Source: an uncultured Dehalococcoidia bacterium
GTDB taxonomy: Bacteria; Chloroflexota; Dehalococcoidia; Lucifugimonadales; UBA3495
Length of the DNA stretch: 64,000 nucleotides
Direction: 5' to 3'
NCBI GenBank assembly: GCA_951813535.1
Contig: OX638345.1
Coordinates: 2,759,158-2,823,157, forward strand
Position numbers and translations under genes: made by a program. The stretch's first letter is position 1; every line of letters begins with the position of its first letter. Below the pieces are notes generated by a model that had not been told where the DNA came from, made no database searches, and was given only the letters and a program-made list of their open reading frames with translations. Below, in pieces: positions 43,206 through 51,387 of the stretch.

Positions 43206-43585
43206 CGGACCGGGTCGTCTCCCGACTGCTACACGCCCTTCATCCGTCGACTACGTCGCCCACCCGATACAGGTGATCGCTGTGGTGGCTGTCGAGAAGT
43301 TCAGCCAATTGCGTTGCTTTGATCCTTTGAACGCAAAATGCGTGTCGCTGATGAATACGGCCCGGTGATCCTTGGTTACCGCCGTCACCCCGCGCTATCA
43401 CTGACCTGCACTCGCCTGTGCCCGAACCAACACGGCAACAGCCATCAACCGTGCGTCCATCCGCCAACCCAGCAAACCGGCAAGGTTATGACCCTTCGCC
43501 CGCGACCCAACAAAACGGCCGGCTCCTTGGTCGAGGAGCCGGCTGCAGCCTTTCCGGTATCTATTTGACCGTTCGCGTGGGGCCG
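43206..43585. other. Intergenic region between convergent MFS and ferredoxin genes
   Basis: About 380 bases. The terminator hairpin at 43518-43543 is the only clear element. A minus-strand open frame (43240-43467) shows no recognisable protein and lacks a ribosome binding site. No aprA-like sequence is present. Confidence 0.5.
43518..43543 (-). terminator. Intrinsic terminator of the ferredoxin gene
   Basis: GCCGGCTCC (43518-43526) pairs with GGAGCCGGC (43535-43543) around eight bases. On the minus strand the stem is followed by GTTTTGTTG, a T-rich tail. It lies 43 bases after the ferredoxin stop. Confidence 0.8.
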
Positions 43586-44026
43586 CTAGGCACTCTCATC
43601 GGGAAGCATCAGATATTCTGGTTCCCCAAACAGAACCTGTGTGCGCAGCGCGTCCGCGTCCGCCGGTCCCACCGTGGCGTACGGGTCGATACTCCCCCAC
43701 GGCGTCGACCGCGAAGCGAACCGGAAGTGCTCTGTCCGACCATCGCGGAACGTGACGTCCCAGACGATGTCCTGTCCTTCGTAATGTGGCTGCACCTCCG
43801 CGCCCAGCGGCACGAAGTCCGCGTAGCCGCGCACGTGAATGGCGTTCTCGGGGCAGAGTTTCACGCAGGCGTAGCACTCGGAGCACATATCGGGCTCCTG
43901 GTTGCTGCCCTTGTTCACCATCCCGTCCAACACCATCAGGTCGTTGGGACAGATGTACACACACTGTGGCCCGCCATGCACGCCGGCGCAGGCGTTGCAG
44001 GCGGACGGATCAACATAGGTAGGCAC
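43586..44026 (-). CDS. aprB: Adenylylsulfate reductase beta subunit-like ferredoxin
   Basis: The 146-residue protein matches AprB along its whole length. MPTYVDPSACNACAG and VYICPNDLMVLDG begin it, then NQEPDMCSECYACVKLCPE, and YADFVPLGAEV. Eight cysteines (10, 13, 22, 26, 48, 51, 54, 58) bind two [4Fe-4S] clusters. The C-terminal beta part (WDVTFRDGRTEHFRFASRST, then GSIDPY) is the AprB-specific tail, absent from ordinary ferredoxins. AprB carries electrons to or from AprA, which reduces APS or oxidises sulfite with AMP. The start is GTG at 44026, with GAGGAG seven bases upstream. No aprA, sat or qmo gene is in the window. Confidence 0.85.
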   Translation of the reverse strand: MPTYVDPSACNACAGVHGGPQCVYICPNDLMVLDGMVNKGSNQEPDMCSECYACVKLCPENAIHVRGYADFVPLGAEVQPHYEGQDIVWDVTFRDGRTEHFRFASRSTPWGSIDPYATVGPADADALRTQVLFGEPEYLMLPDESA

Positions 44027-44117
44027 TGATCACTCCTCAAAACGGGCGGCAACATCCGCCCGGCGGCAAAAGTCTGCCGCGCATTGTAGCACCAAACGTC
44101 CAGCGGTATGGAATTGA

Positions 44118-44702
44118 CTATGCCGCCTGGATGCCGGTTTCCAGCCGCTCGGCCAGCGCGTTGAAATCTTCCGGACATTTCCGCCGGATTGCCAGAATGC
44201 GACGCGATGCTTCCTCGGCCAGCGCCTTCCGCCCACCACCTTGTGAATTAGTTAGGCCACGCTGAGCCGCCAGCGGCTCAAAGTATTGTTCCTTGACGTG
44301 TATCTCACCGCGCACGTCCGCCCATCGCCAGTTGCCAGGCAAGTTCAACCCGGCCAGTACCCACGTTTCCAGCTCTTCCCAGGCGTTTTCGGCAAAGAAA
44401 CGCACCCTGTCCCCGAATCGGGCTTGTATTTCAGCTTCAATATTATCAAGCCTTTGCCGGCGTCCCACCTCGCCATCCCGGTCGACGCATAGTACGAATA
44501 TGTCAATCATGCCCCGGCGTCTTTCAACGATTTCCATCAGGCTTTCGGCTTTGAGCGCTTCTCCGATTCCGCCCAGCAAAGGATCTTGACAGACTTCAAC
44601 CTGTGGAGCAGGCACGTGGAGGCGCAGGAAAAGTCTAGTGAACAGTGGTTTGAGGATGTACTGGTCTTTGCGGAAGTCTTCGGGAATGACGAGCACGTTC
44701 AT
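44118..44702 (-). CDS. TOPRIM-like protein (DUF4276 type), partner of the upstream ATPase
   Basis: The 194-residue protein starts at the ATG at 44702, which overlaps the ATPase stop as ATGA. A TOPRIM-like pattern is visible: Glu8 in VLVIPEDF, then Asp74 and Asp76 in FVLCVDRDGEVG. ENAWEELETWVLAGLN (about 105-120) is the helix typical of DUF4276. TOPRIM domains use these acids to bind metal for strand cleavage. In OLD-type, PARIS and RloAB-like pairs an ATPase is encoded next to such a domain. No membrane segment is seen. Nuclease activity is inferred. The 3' end lies 90 bases before aprB. Confidence 0.75.
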   Translation of the reverse strand: MNVLVIPEDFRKDQYILKPLFTRLFLRLHVPAPQVEVCQDPLLGGIGEALKAESLMEIVERRRGMIDIFVLCVDRDGEVGRRQRLDNIEAEIQARFGDRVRFFAENAWEELETWVLAGLNLPGNWRWADVRGEIHVKEQYFEPLAAQRGLTNSQGGGRKALAEEASRRILAIRRKCPEDFNALAERLETGIQAA

Positions 44703-45940
44703 TCTTCTTCCATCCCCCAATCATCCTCGTCGGCGCCGTCCAGGTGGTCACTGTCGGGGTCGCCTTCTGAAAACTTCATCGCTGATTCCAGCCAACCCGA
44801 CGTGAGCAGCCATTCAATACCTTTGGATTTACGCAGTTCACGCAGGTTGTACAAATCGGCGATGGGGCGAATCACGCTGTCCGACCAGTATTGGTCGCGA
44901 TACACCACCGAGGTGTGCTCAAAGGTTTCGTCATTCATCCAGGCCAGCAGGGCCGGGTTATGGGTGGTGGTGATGACTTGTACCTTCCCCTTCGCCGTCT
45001 GCCGTTCAATGAAATCCAGCAGCAGCCACAACCGGTTGGGGTGGATGCCGTTGTCAATCTCCTCAAAGAAATAGATGCCGCCGGCGTCCTCGTTCAGCAG
45101 CGCCGCCAGTATTCCCAGGAACCGCAGCGTCCCGTCCGACGCGCTGTAAGCTGACACTTTGCGCCCGTTGCGCTCGGTAATGTACAGATGCACCCGGCCG
45201 CTGGGGTCGCGCGGGAACTCAAAACCCTGTACATCCATCGGCGTCAGTTCTTCAAACCACGAGAGCAGCGTTTGCTTTCGGTCGGCGTCAGCGCAAATTG
45301 ATTCCAGCACCGTCGGCAGGTTCTGGCCGTAGTCGCCTGGAGCGGTGGCTCCCGGCACGGAAGGCTCCCTCATCCGCACCGGCGACGGTTCCAGGAAGCG
45401 CATACTCTGGATGGCAGAACAAAGGCGGGAGCGCTGATCCTCTCTTATCGGATCGTGTTCGAGCGGCCGCGCCAACGCCGGTCTGACTTCCTGCATATAG
45501 CGCCATTCTTGTTCGGAACTCACCATCCCAACTATTGGCTGATCGTCAGCCATCATCATTTCTGTCAACAGCCGAAAGCCATCTCCCGCGCCCGGGTTTA
45601 CTCCAACTGCGCAGGAATAATCCATGTTTTCTCCGCCGCTGCGCACACTCAAGCTCGCGTAGAACTCGCCTATCCCGTTATTGGAACCCTCGGACATGCG
45701 AACTATCTCGTTGGGCGCGCCCCTGATCGGCTCCCATTCCAGTTGACCCCCGACACCAACCTTCCCCCCAATAATCTCCGCCAGCGTGTACCCACGCCCG
45801 ATCCCATGCAGGAACCGAAAAGCGTCCCGGATGTTGCTCTTTCCGCTGGCATTAGCCCCCACGATCACCGTGAACGGGCCGAGCTTCAGCGTCTCGTCCG
45901 CGAAGTTCTTGAAGTTTTTCAACCGCAGCGAAGTGATCAT
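44699..45940 (-). CDS. AAA ATPase (SMC/ABC-like, AAA_21), partner of TOPRIM protein
   Basis: The 413-residue protein starts MITSLRLKNFKNFADETLKL. Walker A is GANASGKS at 28-35. The signature is SAYSASDGTLRFLGILAALL, Walker B GGIYFFEEIDNGIHP with a Glu pair, and the switch His lies in VITTTHNPALLAWM. This is the order of AAA_21 proteins such as RloA and AriA. The last 20 residues are strongly acidic. GAGGGGG lies six bases upstream of the start. The TOPRIM gene follows with a four-base ATGA overlap. It is only distantly like the other ATPase at 36178-37479: motifs differ in sequence and the partner is unrelated. Confidence 0.88.
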   Translation of the reverse strand: MITSLRLKNFKNFADETLKLGPFTVIVGANASGKSNIRDAFRFLHGIGRGYTLAEIIGGKVGVGGQLEWEPIRGAPNEIVRMSEGSNNGIGEFYASLSVRSGGENMDYSCAVGVNPGAGDGFRLLTEMMMADDQPIVGMVSSEQEWRYMQEVRPALARPLEHDPIREDQRSRLCSAIQSMRFLEPSPVRMREPSVPGATAPGDYGQNLPTVLESICADADRKQTLLSWFEELTPMDVQGFEFPRDPSGRVHLYITERNGRKVSAYSASDGTLRFLGILAALLNEDAGGIYFFEEIDNGIHPNRLWLLLDFIERQTAKGKVQVITTTHNPALLAWMNDETFEHTSVVYRDQYWSDSVIRPIADLYNLRELRKSKGIEWLLTSGWLESAMKFSEGDPDSDHLDGADEDDWGMEEE

Positions 45941-46096
45941 GGTGGTGCCCCCTCGACCGATGCTCCACCATTATAAGCCCGCGCCTTTTTCCGGACCTCG
46001 TAGTCGACTCCAGCCGGTTGATACAACCATCCTTGCCCCTCCCCCACCTCCCCGCTACAATCGCCCCACGCCATGGAATGGCGTAGTGGAGGCTCA

Positions 46097-47347
46097 TTGA
46101 CCACCGCAGCTCCCGTAGCGCCCCAGGCCCCCGGCATCAAGAACAACCGCGCATTCGTCCTCGGCAGCCTCTCCGTGGGACACGGCCTGTCCCATATGTT
46201 CGACCAGGGTTTCCCCATCCTGCTCATCGAGATCGCGGCCGTCATGGGGTTGAGCACCGTTCGCGTTGCCACCCTTCTCTCGGTGCGCCAGGGCGGTTCC
46301 AGCGCCACCAGCCTGGGCGGCGGTCCTTTCATAGATCGCCTGAAGTCCTACTGGGGCCTGATCCTGACCGCCTGCATGTTGGGCCACGCCATCACCTACG
46401 TTGCCGTTGGAGCCTCTCCCAGCTTTGCTCTCCTGGTGGTGGTCATTTTCTTCCTGTCCATGCCCGGGTCCCTCTGGCATCTTCCCTCAGCGGCGGCCAT
46501 TTCCCAGCGCTTCCCTGACCGGCGCGGCTTCGCCATCTCCATGCACGGCTTCGGTTCAAACTTGGGCAACGTCAGCGGACCCATCATCACCGGCGCTTTG
46601 CTGGGCCTGGGTTTCTTGATCTGGCGTCAGGTTTTCTTCATCTACGCCGGACTCGCCGTGTTCATGTCTTTCTTTGTCTGGTGGTCCCTCCGCGGACTCG
46701 GCCGAGAGGACGACGGCATTCGTGTCCGGAGTCTCACCGACCAGTTCATCAGCGCGGCCGCTCTGCTCAAGAACCCCGTGGTTATGGCCCTCATCTTCGC
46801 TGCCCTGCTGCGGGGAATCGGCCTCAACGCCCTCTTCAACTGGACCCCCTTCTACCTCCGCGAGACCCTGGAAATGAGTTATTTCCAGGCCGGCGTTTAC
46901 TACTCCCTGCTCACCGGCATGGGCATCATCTCGGCCCCGGTGCTGGGATGGCTATCCGACGTATGGGGACGTAAGGCGGTGCTGGTTCCCGGCTTCATCA
47001 TCGCCGCCCTCCTCTCACTGACGGTGGTCAGCGTCGGTTCCAGCCTGCTCTTGATCCCGGTCATGGCCGGTCTCGGCCTGTTTAGTTTCGCCCTCCATCA
47101 GATCATCCAGGCCTCCGTACTGGACTACGTCGGCCGGGGCACCGAGGCCACCGCCATCGGCCTCCTCTTCGGCATCAACGGCGTGATCGGCATCGGATCG
47201 CCCCTCCTGGCCTCCTTCATCATCGACTACTGGGGCAGCTACGGCACCGTGTACTACTACGCCGGCATCCTCACCCTCATCACCGCGGCGATCATTTTCG
47301 TCATCCCCCTGCGGAATCCCAGCGCCGCCGACCCGGCCCAGTCCTGA
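46097..47347 (+). CDS. MFS transporter, monocarboxylate/oxalate-type
   Basis: The protein of about 416 residues has 12 hydrophobic segments. SVGHGLSHMFDQGFPILLIE is in the first, FGSNLGNVSGPIITGALLG in the fifth, and GWLSDVWGRKAVLVPGFII holds the central MFS loop motif. The TTG at 46097 is preferred because GTGGAGG lies four bases upstream. The ATG at 46073 lacks any such site. It begins 157 bases from the divergent ATPase gene. The substrate is unknown; the layout is closest to MFS carriers of organic acids, but this is a weak guess. Confidence 0.85.
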   Translation: MTTAAPVAPQAPGIKNNRAFVLGSLSVGHGLSHMFDQGFPILLIEIAAVMGLSTVRVATLLSVRQGGSSATSLGGGPFIDRLKSYWGLILTACMLGHAITYVAVGASPSFALLVVVIFFLSMPGSLWHLPSAAAISQRFPDRRGFAISMHGFGSNLGNVSGPIITGALLGLGFLIWRQVFFIYAGLAVFMSFFVWWSLRGLGREDDGIRVRSLTDQFISAAALLKNPVVMALIFAALLRGIGLNALFNWTPFYLRETLEMSYFQAGVYYSLLTGMGIISAPVLGWLSDVWGRKAVLVPGFIIAALLSLTVVSVGSSLLLIPVMAGLGLFSFALHQIIQASVLDYVGRGTEATAIGLLFGINGVIGIGSPLLASFIIDYWGSYGTVYYYAGILTLITAAIIFVIPLRNPSAADPAQS

Positions 47348-47418
47348 AAGCTCCGTCGAACCAGGCAACGGAGCTATCCACCGATCGGTAGCGGTCCAGG
47401 GCCTGTTCAAAGTCAATC

Positions 47419-47444
47419 CGTCATTCCTGCGCCAGCAGGAATCC
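47419..47444 (+). repeat. GTCATTCC-type hairpin repeat, copy 1
   Basis: The sequence GTCATTCCTGCGCCAGCAGG followed by AATCC forms a hairpin of GGATTCCTGC-like arms. It is similar to the element at 53881-53910. Confidence 0.7.
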
Positions 47445-47726
47445 GGCGGCCTCCGCTATTGGAAACGTTCTGGGTTTCCTCTGATGCGGAAATGACGATC
47501 GCGGTTGCGGACCGCGTTAGAGACCTTGAAAAGGCCCTGGTGGCGGCTGCGGGACAGTCGGCCACTGCAGCCCATGCGCCTTGGGCTGCGTCTGTCATCT
47601 CGGTGGCCCCGGTGTCCCATTCCCTTTCCGGACCGCCGTGGCCATCGCAACGCTGGGAACCGGCTCGCTAGTGGTCAATTTCCCCAGCCTGGTTGCCGCC
47701 ACACCGAGTACTCGGCAGATCCCCCC

Positions 47727-47884
47727 TGCGCGCCCGCTCCCGTAAATCGTGAGAATCGGAATTCACGGGATTCAATGATCGGGCAAGGTCTGGAAGGTTC
47801 CATCACTAAACGGTTCCAATCCCGCGAATCCCATAGTCCGGAAAATCCTGATTCTGACGATCCCCGCCGCAAACCGGCTACGCA
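47727..47884 (+). repeat. Palindromic MITE-like repeat, copy 2
   Basis: The core runs from GTGAGAATC (47749) to GATTCTGAC (47850-47858). Its middle has ACGGTTCCAATCC as in copy 3. Flanking CGTAAAT on the left and CAAACCGGCTACGCATG on the right are shared with copy 3, so the element is about 158 bases with degenerate outer arms. Confidence 0.75.
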
Positions 47885-48024
47885 TGAGCTGAGAATCCAC
47901 TGAAACGGCAATCAACCCAATCCCATCCATCCTGTCCATCCATGCCAACTCGTTCTCGTCGTCCGGTGACTCCGGGTGGGCGAGCCCGCCATTTCAATTG
48001 CCGCTCTGATGGCCCCGTGCTACC

Positions 48025-49890
48025 ATGACTCTCGTCATGGATCAGCAGCACATCCGCAATTTTTGCATCATCGCCCATATCGACCACGGTAAGTCCACCC
48101 TGGCCGACCGTCTCCTCGAAATCACGGGAACCGTCCGCCCTCAGGACATGAAGGCCCAGTTCCTCGACCAGATGGAGCTGGAGCGCGAACGCGGGATCAC
48201 CATCAAGGGCAAGGCGGTGAACATGACCCACCGCACTCCTGACGGTACCGAATACCAGCTGAACCTCATCGACACCCCCGGCCACGTGGACTTCTCCTAC
48301 GAGGTCTCTCGGGCCCTCGCCGCCTGCGAAGGCGCTTTGCTGGTCGTCGACGCCACCCAGGGCGTCGAGGCCCAGACCATCGCCAACACCATGCTCGCCT
48401 TGGAATACGACCTCGAGATGATCCCCGTCATCAACAAGGTCGACCTGCCCTCCGCCGAACCCGACCGTGTCGCCGGCGAGTTGGAGCAGATCTTCGGCTT
48501 CCGCCGCGACGAGGTCATGTTCGTCTCCGCCAAGGACGGACTCGGCTGCCGCGAACTCCTCGACGCCATCGTCGACCGCGTCCCTGGTCCCAAGGGCGTT
48601 GACGACGCGCCTTTCCGCGCCCTCGTGTTCGATTCCAATTACAACACTTACAAGGGCATCATCGCCTACGTCCGCGTTGAAGATGGCAAGATTTCGGCCA
48701 GCGACCGTTTGCGCGTAATGTCCAGTGGCCGCTCCGTGGAGATCATGGAGGTCGGCGTCTTCGCTCCGGAGCCGACGCCCACCGGCTCGCTCCAGGCCGG
48801 ACAGGTCGGCTACGTCGCTACCGGCTTCAAGGACGTCCAGGAGTGCGCCGTCGGCGACACCCTCACCAACAACGCCGAGCCCGCCGACCAGCCGCTTCCC
48901 GGATACGTCGAGCTCAAGTCCATGGTCTTCGCCGGCCTTTATCCTGCCGACGGCGAGGACTACACCCGACTGCGCGCCGCCCTCGAAAAGCTCAAGCTCA
49001 ACGACGCCTCCCTGACCATCGAGCCCGAAAACAGCGGCGCCCTCGGCTTCGGCTTCCGTTGTGGCTTCCTTGGCCTCGTCCACCTCGAGATCGTTCAGGA
49101 GCGCCTCGAACGGGAATACGACCTTGACCTGATTGTCACCGCCCCCAGCGTCGCCTACGAGGTTCTGCTCACCACCGGCGAGGTGATCCGCGTCGACAAC
49201 CCGTCCCTGCTGCCTTCACCCAACTCGACCTCGGAGGTCCGCGAACCGATCCTTGGCATCACCATCGTCGCCCCCAGCCGCGCCGTCGGCGCCGTCATGG
49301 AACTGATGCACGCGCGCCGTTCGGAGTTCCGTCGCATGGAGTACATGCAGGGCAGCGGCGCATCCAACGGAGACTCTGCTTCCGCCGACGCGGACGGCCA
49401 GAACCGCGTGGTTATGGAATACACCATGCCCCTCGCCGAGATGCTGGCCGATTTCTACAACCAGCTCAAGTCCCGCACCCAGGGCTACGCCTCCCTCGAC
49501 TACACCTTCGAAGGCTATCGCGCCGCGCCATTGGTCCGCATCGACATCCTCGTCAACCAGACGCCGGTCGAAGCCCTCAGCTTGATCAGCCACCGCGACA
49601 ACGCCGTCGCCCAGGGCCGCGGCATCGTCGAAAAACTCCGGTCCACCATTCCGCGCCAGATGTTCGAGGTGCCCATCCAGGCCGCCATCGGATCCCGCAT
49701 CATCGCCCGCGAGACCGTCCGCGCCATGCGCAAGGACGTCCTCTCGAAGTGCTACGGCGGCGACATCACCCGCAAGCGCAAGCTTCTCGAAAAGCAGAAG
49801 GAAGGCAAGAAGCGCATGAAGCGCGTCGGCCGCGTCGAGGTCCCCCAGGAAGCGTTCCTGAGCCTCCTCAAGATCGGCGAAGACGGCTAG
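48025..49890 (+). CDS. lepA: Elongation factor 4 (LepA), ribosome back-translocase GTPase
   Basis: The 621-residue GTPase acts on the ribosome during stress or initiation. [20 protein letters not shown] is the N-terminus and P-loop. [13 protein letters not shown] is the G2 region, [14 protein letters not shown] the G3 region, and VINKVDLP the G4. The LepA-specific C-terminal domain ends with [24 protein letters not shown] residues. An unusual short insertion ([15 protein letters not shown], about residue 450) lies in the EF-G domain V-like part. An internal ATG at 48037 is an alternative start; neither has a clear ribosome binding site. A terminator follows at 49924-49952. Confidence 0.96.
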   Translation: MTLVMDQQHIRNFCIIAHIDHGKSTLADRLLEITGTVRPQDMKAQFLDQMELERERGITIKGKAVNMTHRTPDGTEYQLNLIDTPGHVDFSYEVSRALAACEGALLVVDATQGVEAQTIANTMLALEYDLEMIPVINKVDLPSAEPDRVAGELEQIFGFRRDEVMFVSAKDGLGCRELLDAIVDRVPGPKGVDDAPFRALVFDSNYNTYKGIIAYVRVEDGKISASDRLRVMSSGRSVEIMEVGVFAPEPTPTGSLQAGQVGYVATGFKDVQECAVGDTLTNNAEPADQPLPGYVELKSMVFAGLYPADGEDYTRLRAALEKLKLNDASLTIEPENSGALGFGFRCGFLGLVHLEIVQERLEREYDLDLIVTAPSVAYEVLLTTGEVIRVDNPSLLPSPNSTSEVREPILGITIVAPSRAVGAVMELMHARRSEFRRMEYMQGSGASNGDSASADADGQNRVVMEYTMPLAEMLADFYNQLKSRTQGYASLDYTFEGYRAAPLVRIDILVNQTPVEALSLISHRDNAVAQGRGIVEKLRSTIPRQMFEVPIQAAIGSRIIARETVRAMRKDVLSKCYGGDITRKRKLLEKQKEGKKRMKRVGRVEVPQEAFLSLLKIGEDG

Positions 49891-49923
49891 CTGGCAAACC
49901 TCGCCAATCAAGCCAACCCAACG

Positions 49924-49952
49924 CAAAGGGGCCGCTAGTTGCGGCCCCTTTG
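49924..49952. terminator. Intrinsic terminator of lepA, probably bidirectional
   Basis: A 12-base stem (CAAAGGGGCCGC, 49924-49935, with 49941-49952) closes a five-base loop and is followed on the plus strand by ATTTTT. It lies 33 bases after lepA and 23 bases from the convergent DUF3500 stop. Confidence 0.85.
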
Positions 49953-49975
49953 ATTTTTCCGCTGTCCCCCGAAGA

Positions 49976-50971
49976 TCACAAGATGTGATACAGCATCCGG
50001 TGATCCCGCAGCACGTCCTGCGCGAAGTCGTTGTCGACCTCCCGCCAAACCGAGTGGATGTGATTCGCCTCGTTCTGCACGTTGTCGAACTCCACGATGA
50101 ACTGCCCCCCGTGGATGCGGTAGTAGTGGTCCCGGGCGCGGTCCAGCCCCCCGGCCCAGACCAGCCGGTAGTCATCCAGACCGGTGTCACGGATCGTCGC
50201 CAGCCGCTGCTCCGCCACCGGCGCGGGAACCCCGTTCACGTACTCCCCGATCAGCGCCATCAGCATTTCCCGTTGTGAGCCGTTCATCTCGTGACCCGCC
50301 AGCCCTTCCTCGTCGTGGAGGGCCTGCTTGCTGCTGTTGTACCCCAGGATGTCCCACGGCGCCTTGTCGTGGATCACCGCCTTGCTCCGTTGCCCCGAGT
50401 CCAGCGAACCGATCAGTTCGATCGCCAGGTCTTCGCGCCGGCCCAGTATCCGCAGTCCCTCTTTCGGACCCTTCCGCACTTCCGCCGGGTTCGCGCCGAG
50501 GAAGAACGGCGTGACCGCGATAACCTGGTCTCCCCACACGCTGTAGTGCACCGACAGATGGTGCCCTTCGACCCTCCAGCCCCACGGGTCGTGCCGGCCC
50601 GGGTCGCCGAACACCGTCCAGTAGTACAACTCCGGATCCCTCGGCCACGTCACCTGCCCCCACTCCGCTTCCAGCGGACCCAACACCAGCTCGTGCTCGA
50701 TGATCGACCTGGCCTGCTGGTTCGTCTCGTCAGTAAGACCCGTCGCCAACAACGCCATCGCATGGTTGCGCTGCTGTTCGGTCATGTCGCGCAGCGGCAG
50801 TCCGTGACGGTTCAACGGCGGGTAGTACCAGAAGAGGCGCTCGCCGTCCATATAGTGGTAGGTTGCCTTGCTTCTCTGGTCGGTGTCCAGGCTCGCCACC
50901 CAGCGGCGGGCTGCGTCCACCATGGCAGCGGTGACGTGGAGGTGCGGATGCGTAAATCGGCCAGTTGTCAT
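49976..50971 (-). CDS. DUF3500 family protein
   Basis: The 331-residue protein matches DUF3500: RFTHPHLHVTAAMVDAARRW, YWTVFGDPGRHDPWGWRVEG, HHLSVHYSVWGDQVIAVTPF and FFLGANPAEVRKGPKEGLR. No signal peptide is present, although many members have one. The gene has AGGAGGT eight bases before the ATG at 50971. It is a single-gene transcript ending at the lepA terminator. The family's biochemical role is not known; the many His and Trp residues in the central segment may form a metal or ligand site. Confidence in the family is high and in any function nil. Confidence 0.85.
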   Translation of the reverse strand: MTTGRFTHPHLHVTAAMVDAARRWVASLDTDQRSKATYHYMDGERLFWYYPPLNRHGLPLRDMTEQQRNHAMALLATGLTDETNQQARSIIEHELVLGPLEAEWGQVTWPRDPELYYWTVFGDPGRHDPWGWRVEGHHLSVHYSVWGDQVIAVTPFFLGANPAEVRKGPKEGLRILGRREDLAIELIGSLDSGQRSKAVIHDKAPWDILGYNSSKQALHDEEGLAGHEMNGSQREMLMALIGEYVNGVPAPVAEQRLATIRDTGLDDYRLVWAGGLDRARDHYYRIHGGQFIVEFDNVQNEANHIHSVWREVDNDFAQDVLRDHRMLYHIL

Positions 50972-51387
50972 CTTGGATGACCTCCTGCTGAGTCCAGTCG
51001 TTCAGTTTTCCGGCAGTGTAGAAAAGCCCGTCGCCGAGTGTCAAGAACGTCCGGATTGTCCGCGCACGTGCTCACAGTTCCGCCGCCGCCCTCCGACGCG
51101 AACGGAGTGAGATTTGGCCTCAATCGTCATCCTGACGCGTACCCGCATTCGTAAATTGTCAGAATCGGGATTTTCGGGATTTTATGATTTGGCAGGATTG
51201 GGATATCTCCACCACAGAACGGTTCCAATCCTGGTAATCCCTGAATCTTGAAAATCCTGATTCTGACGTTCCCCCGCCTCAAACCGGGTACGCATGCGGC
51301 CCCGCGCATCCATGTGACACTCCCGCCGCGCCAAGTCTATAATATTGCCCGCATAACTCATCCCTGCACGAGAATAATTGGTGCCTT
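50972..51387. other. Intergenic region between DUF3500 and pyrF genes
   Basis: About 416 bases between divergent genes. The palindromic repeat copy 3 (51137-51293) takes up the middle. The remainder must include both promoters, but no clear boxes are seen. Confidence 0.55.
51137..51293 (+). repeat. Palindromic MITE-like repeat, copy 3 (best preserved)
   Basis: Outer arms GCGTACCCG (51137-51145) and CGGGTACGC (51285-51293) are perfect inverted repeats. An inner pair GTCAGAATC (51158-51166) and GATTCTGAC (51259-51267) is also perfect, with more pairing inward through GGATTTTC/GAAAATCC. The 157-base element has no coding capacity. Matching copies lie at 30273-30350 (inverted) and 47727-47884. 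Confidence 0.85.

Larger units (their letters stand above)
47348..48024. other. Intergenic region rich in repeats before lepA
   Basis: About 677 bases. An imperfect hairpin AGCTCCGT/ACGGAGCT lies at 47349-47374 just after the MFS stop. A GTCATTCC-type hairpin repeat is at 47419-47444 and a full palindromic MITE-like repeat at about 47727-47884. Small open frames here are not supported as genes. Confidence 0.6.

Noticed and set aside
43240..43467. Minus-strand open frame in the intergenic gap after the ferredoxin gene, first considered as a remnant of aprA
   Set aside because: It has no similarity to AprA or any other family I recognise and has no ribosome binding site. A terminator lies before it.
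48025..49890. The Ser/Asp-rich short insertion in LepA as a frameshift
   Set aside because: The frame is continuous on both sides and family motifs resume directly after it, so it is a lineage insertion.
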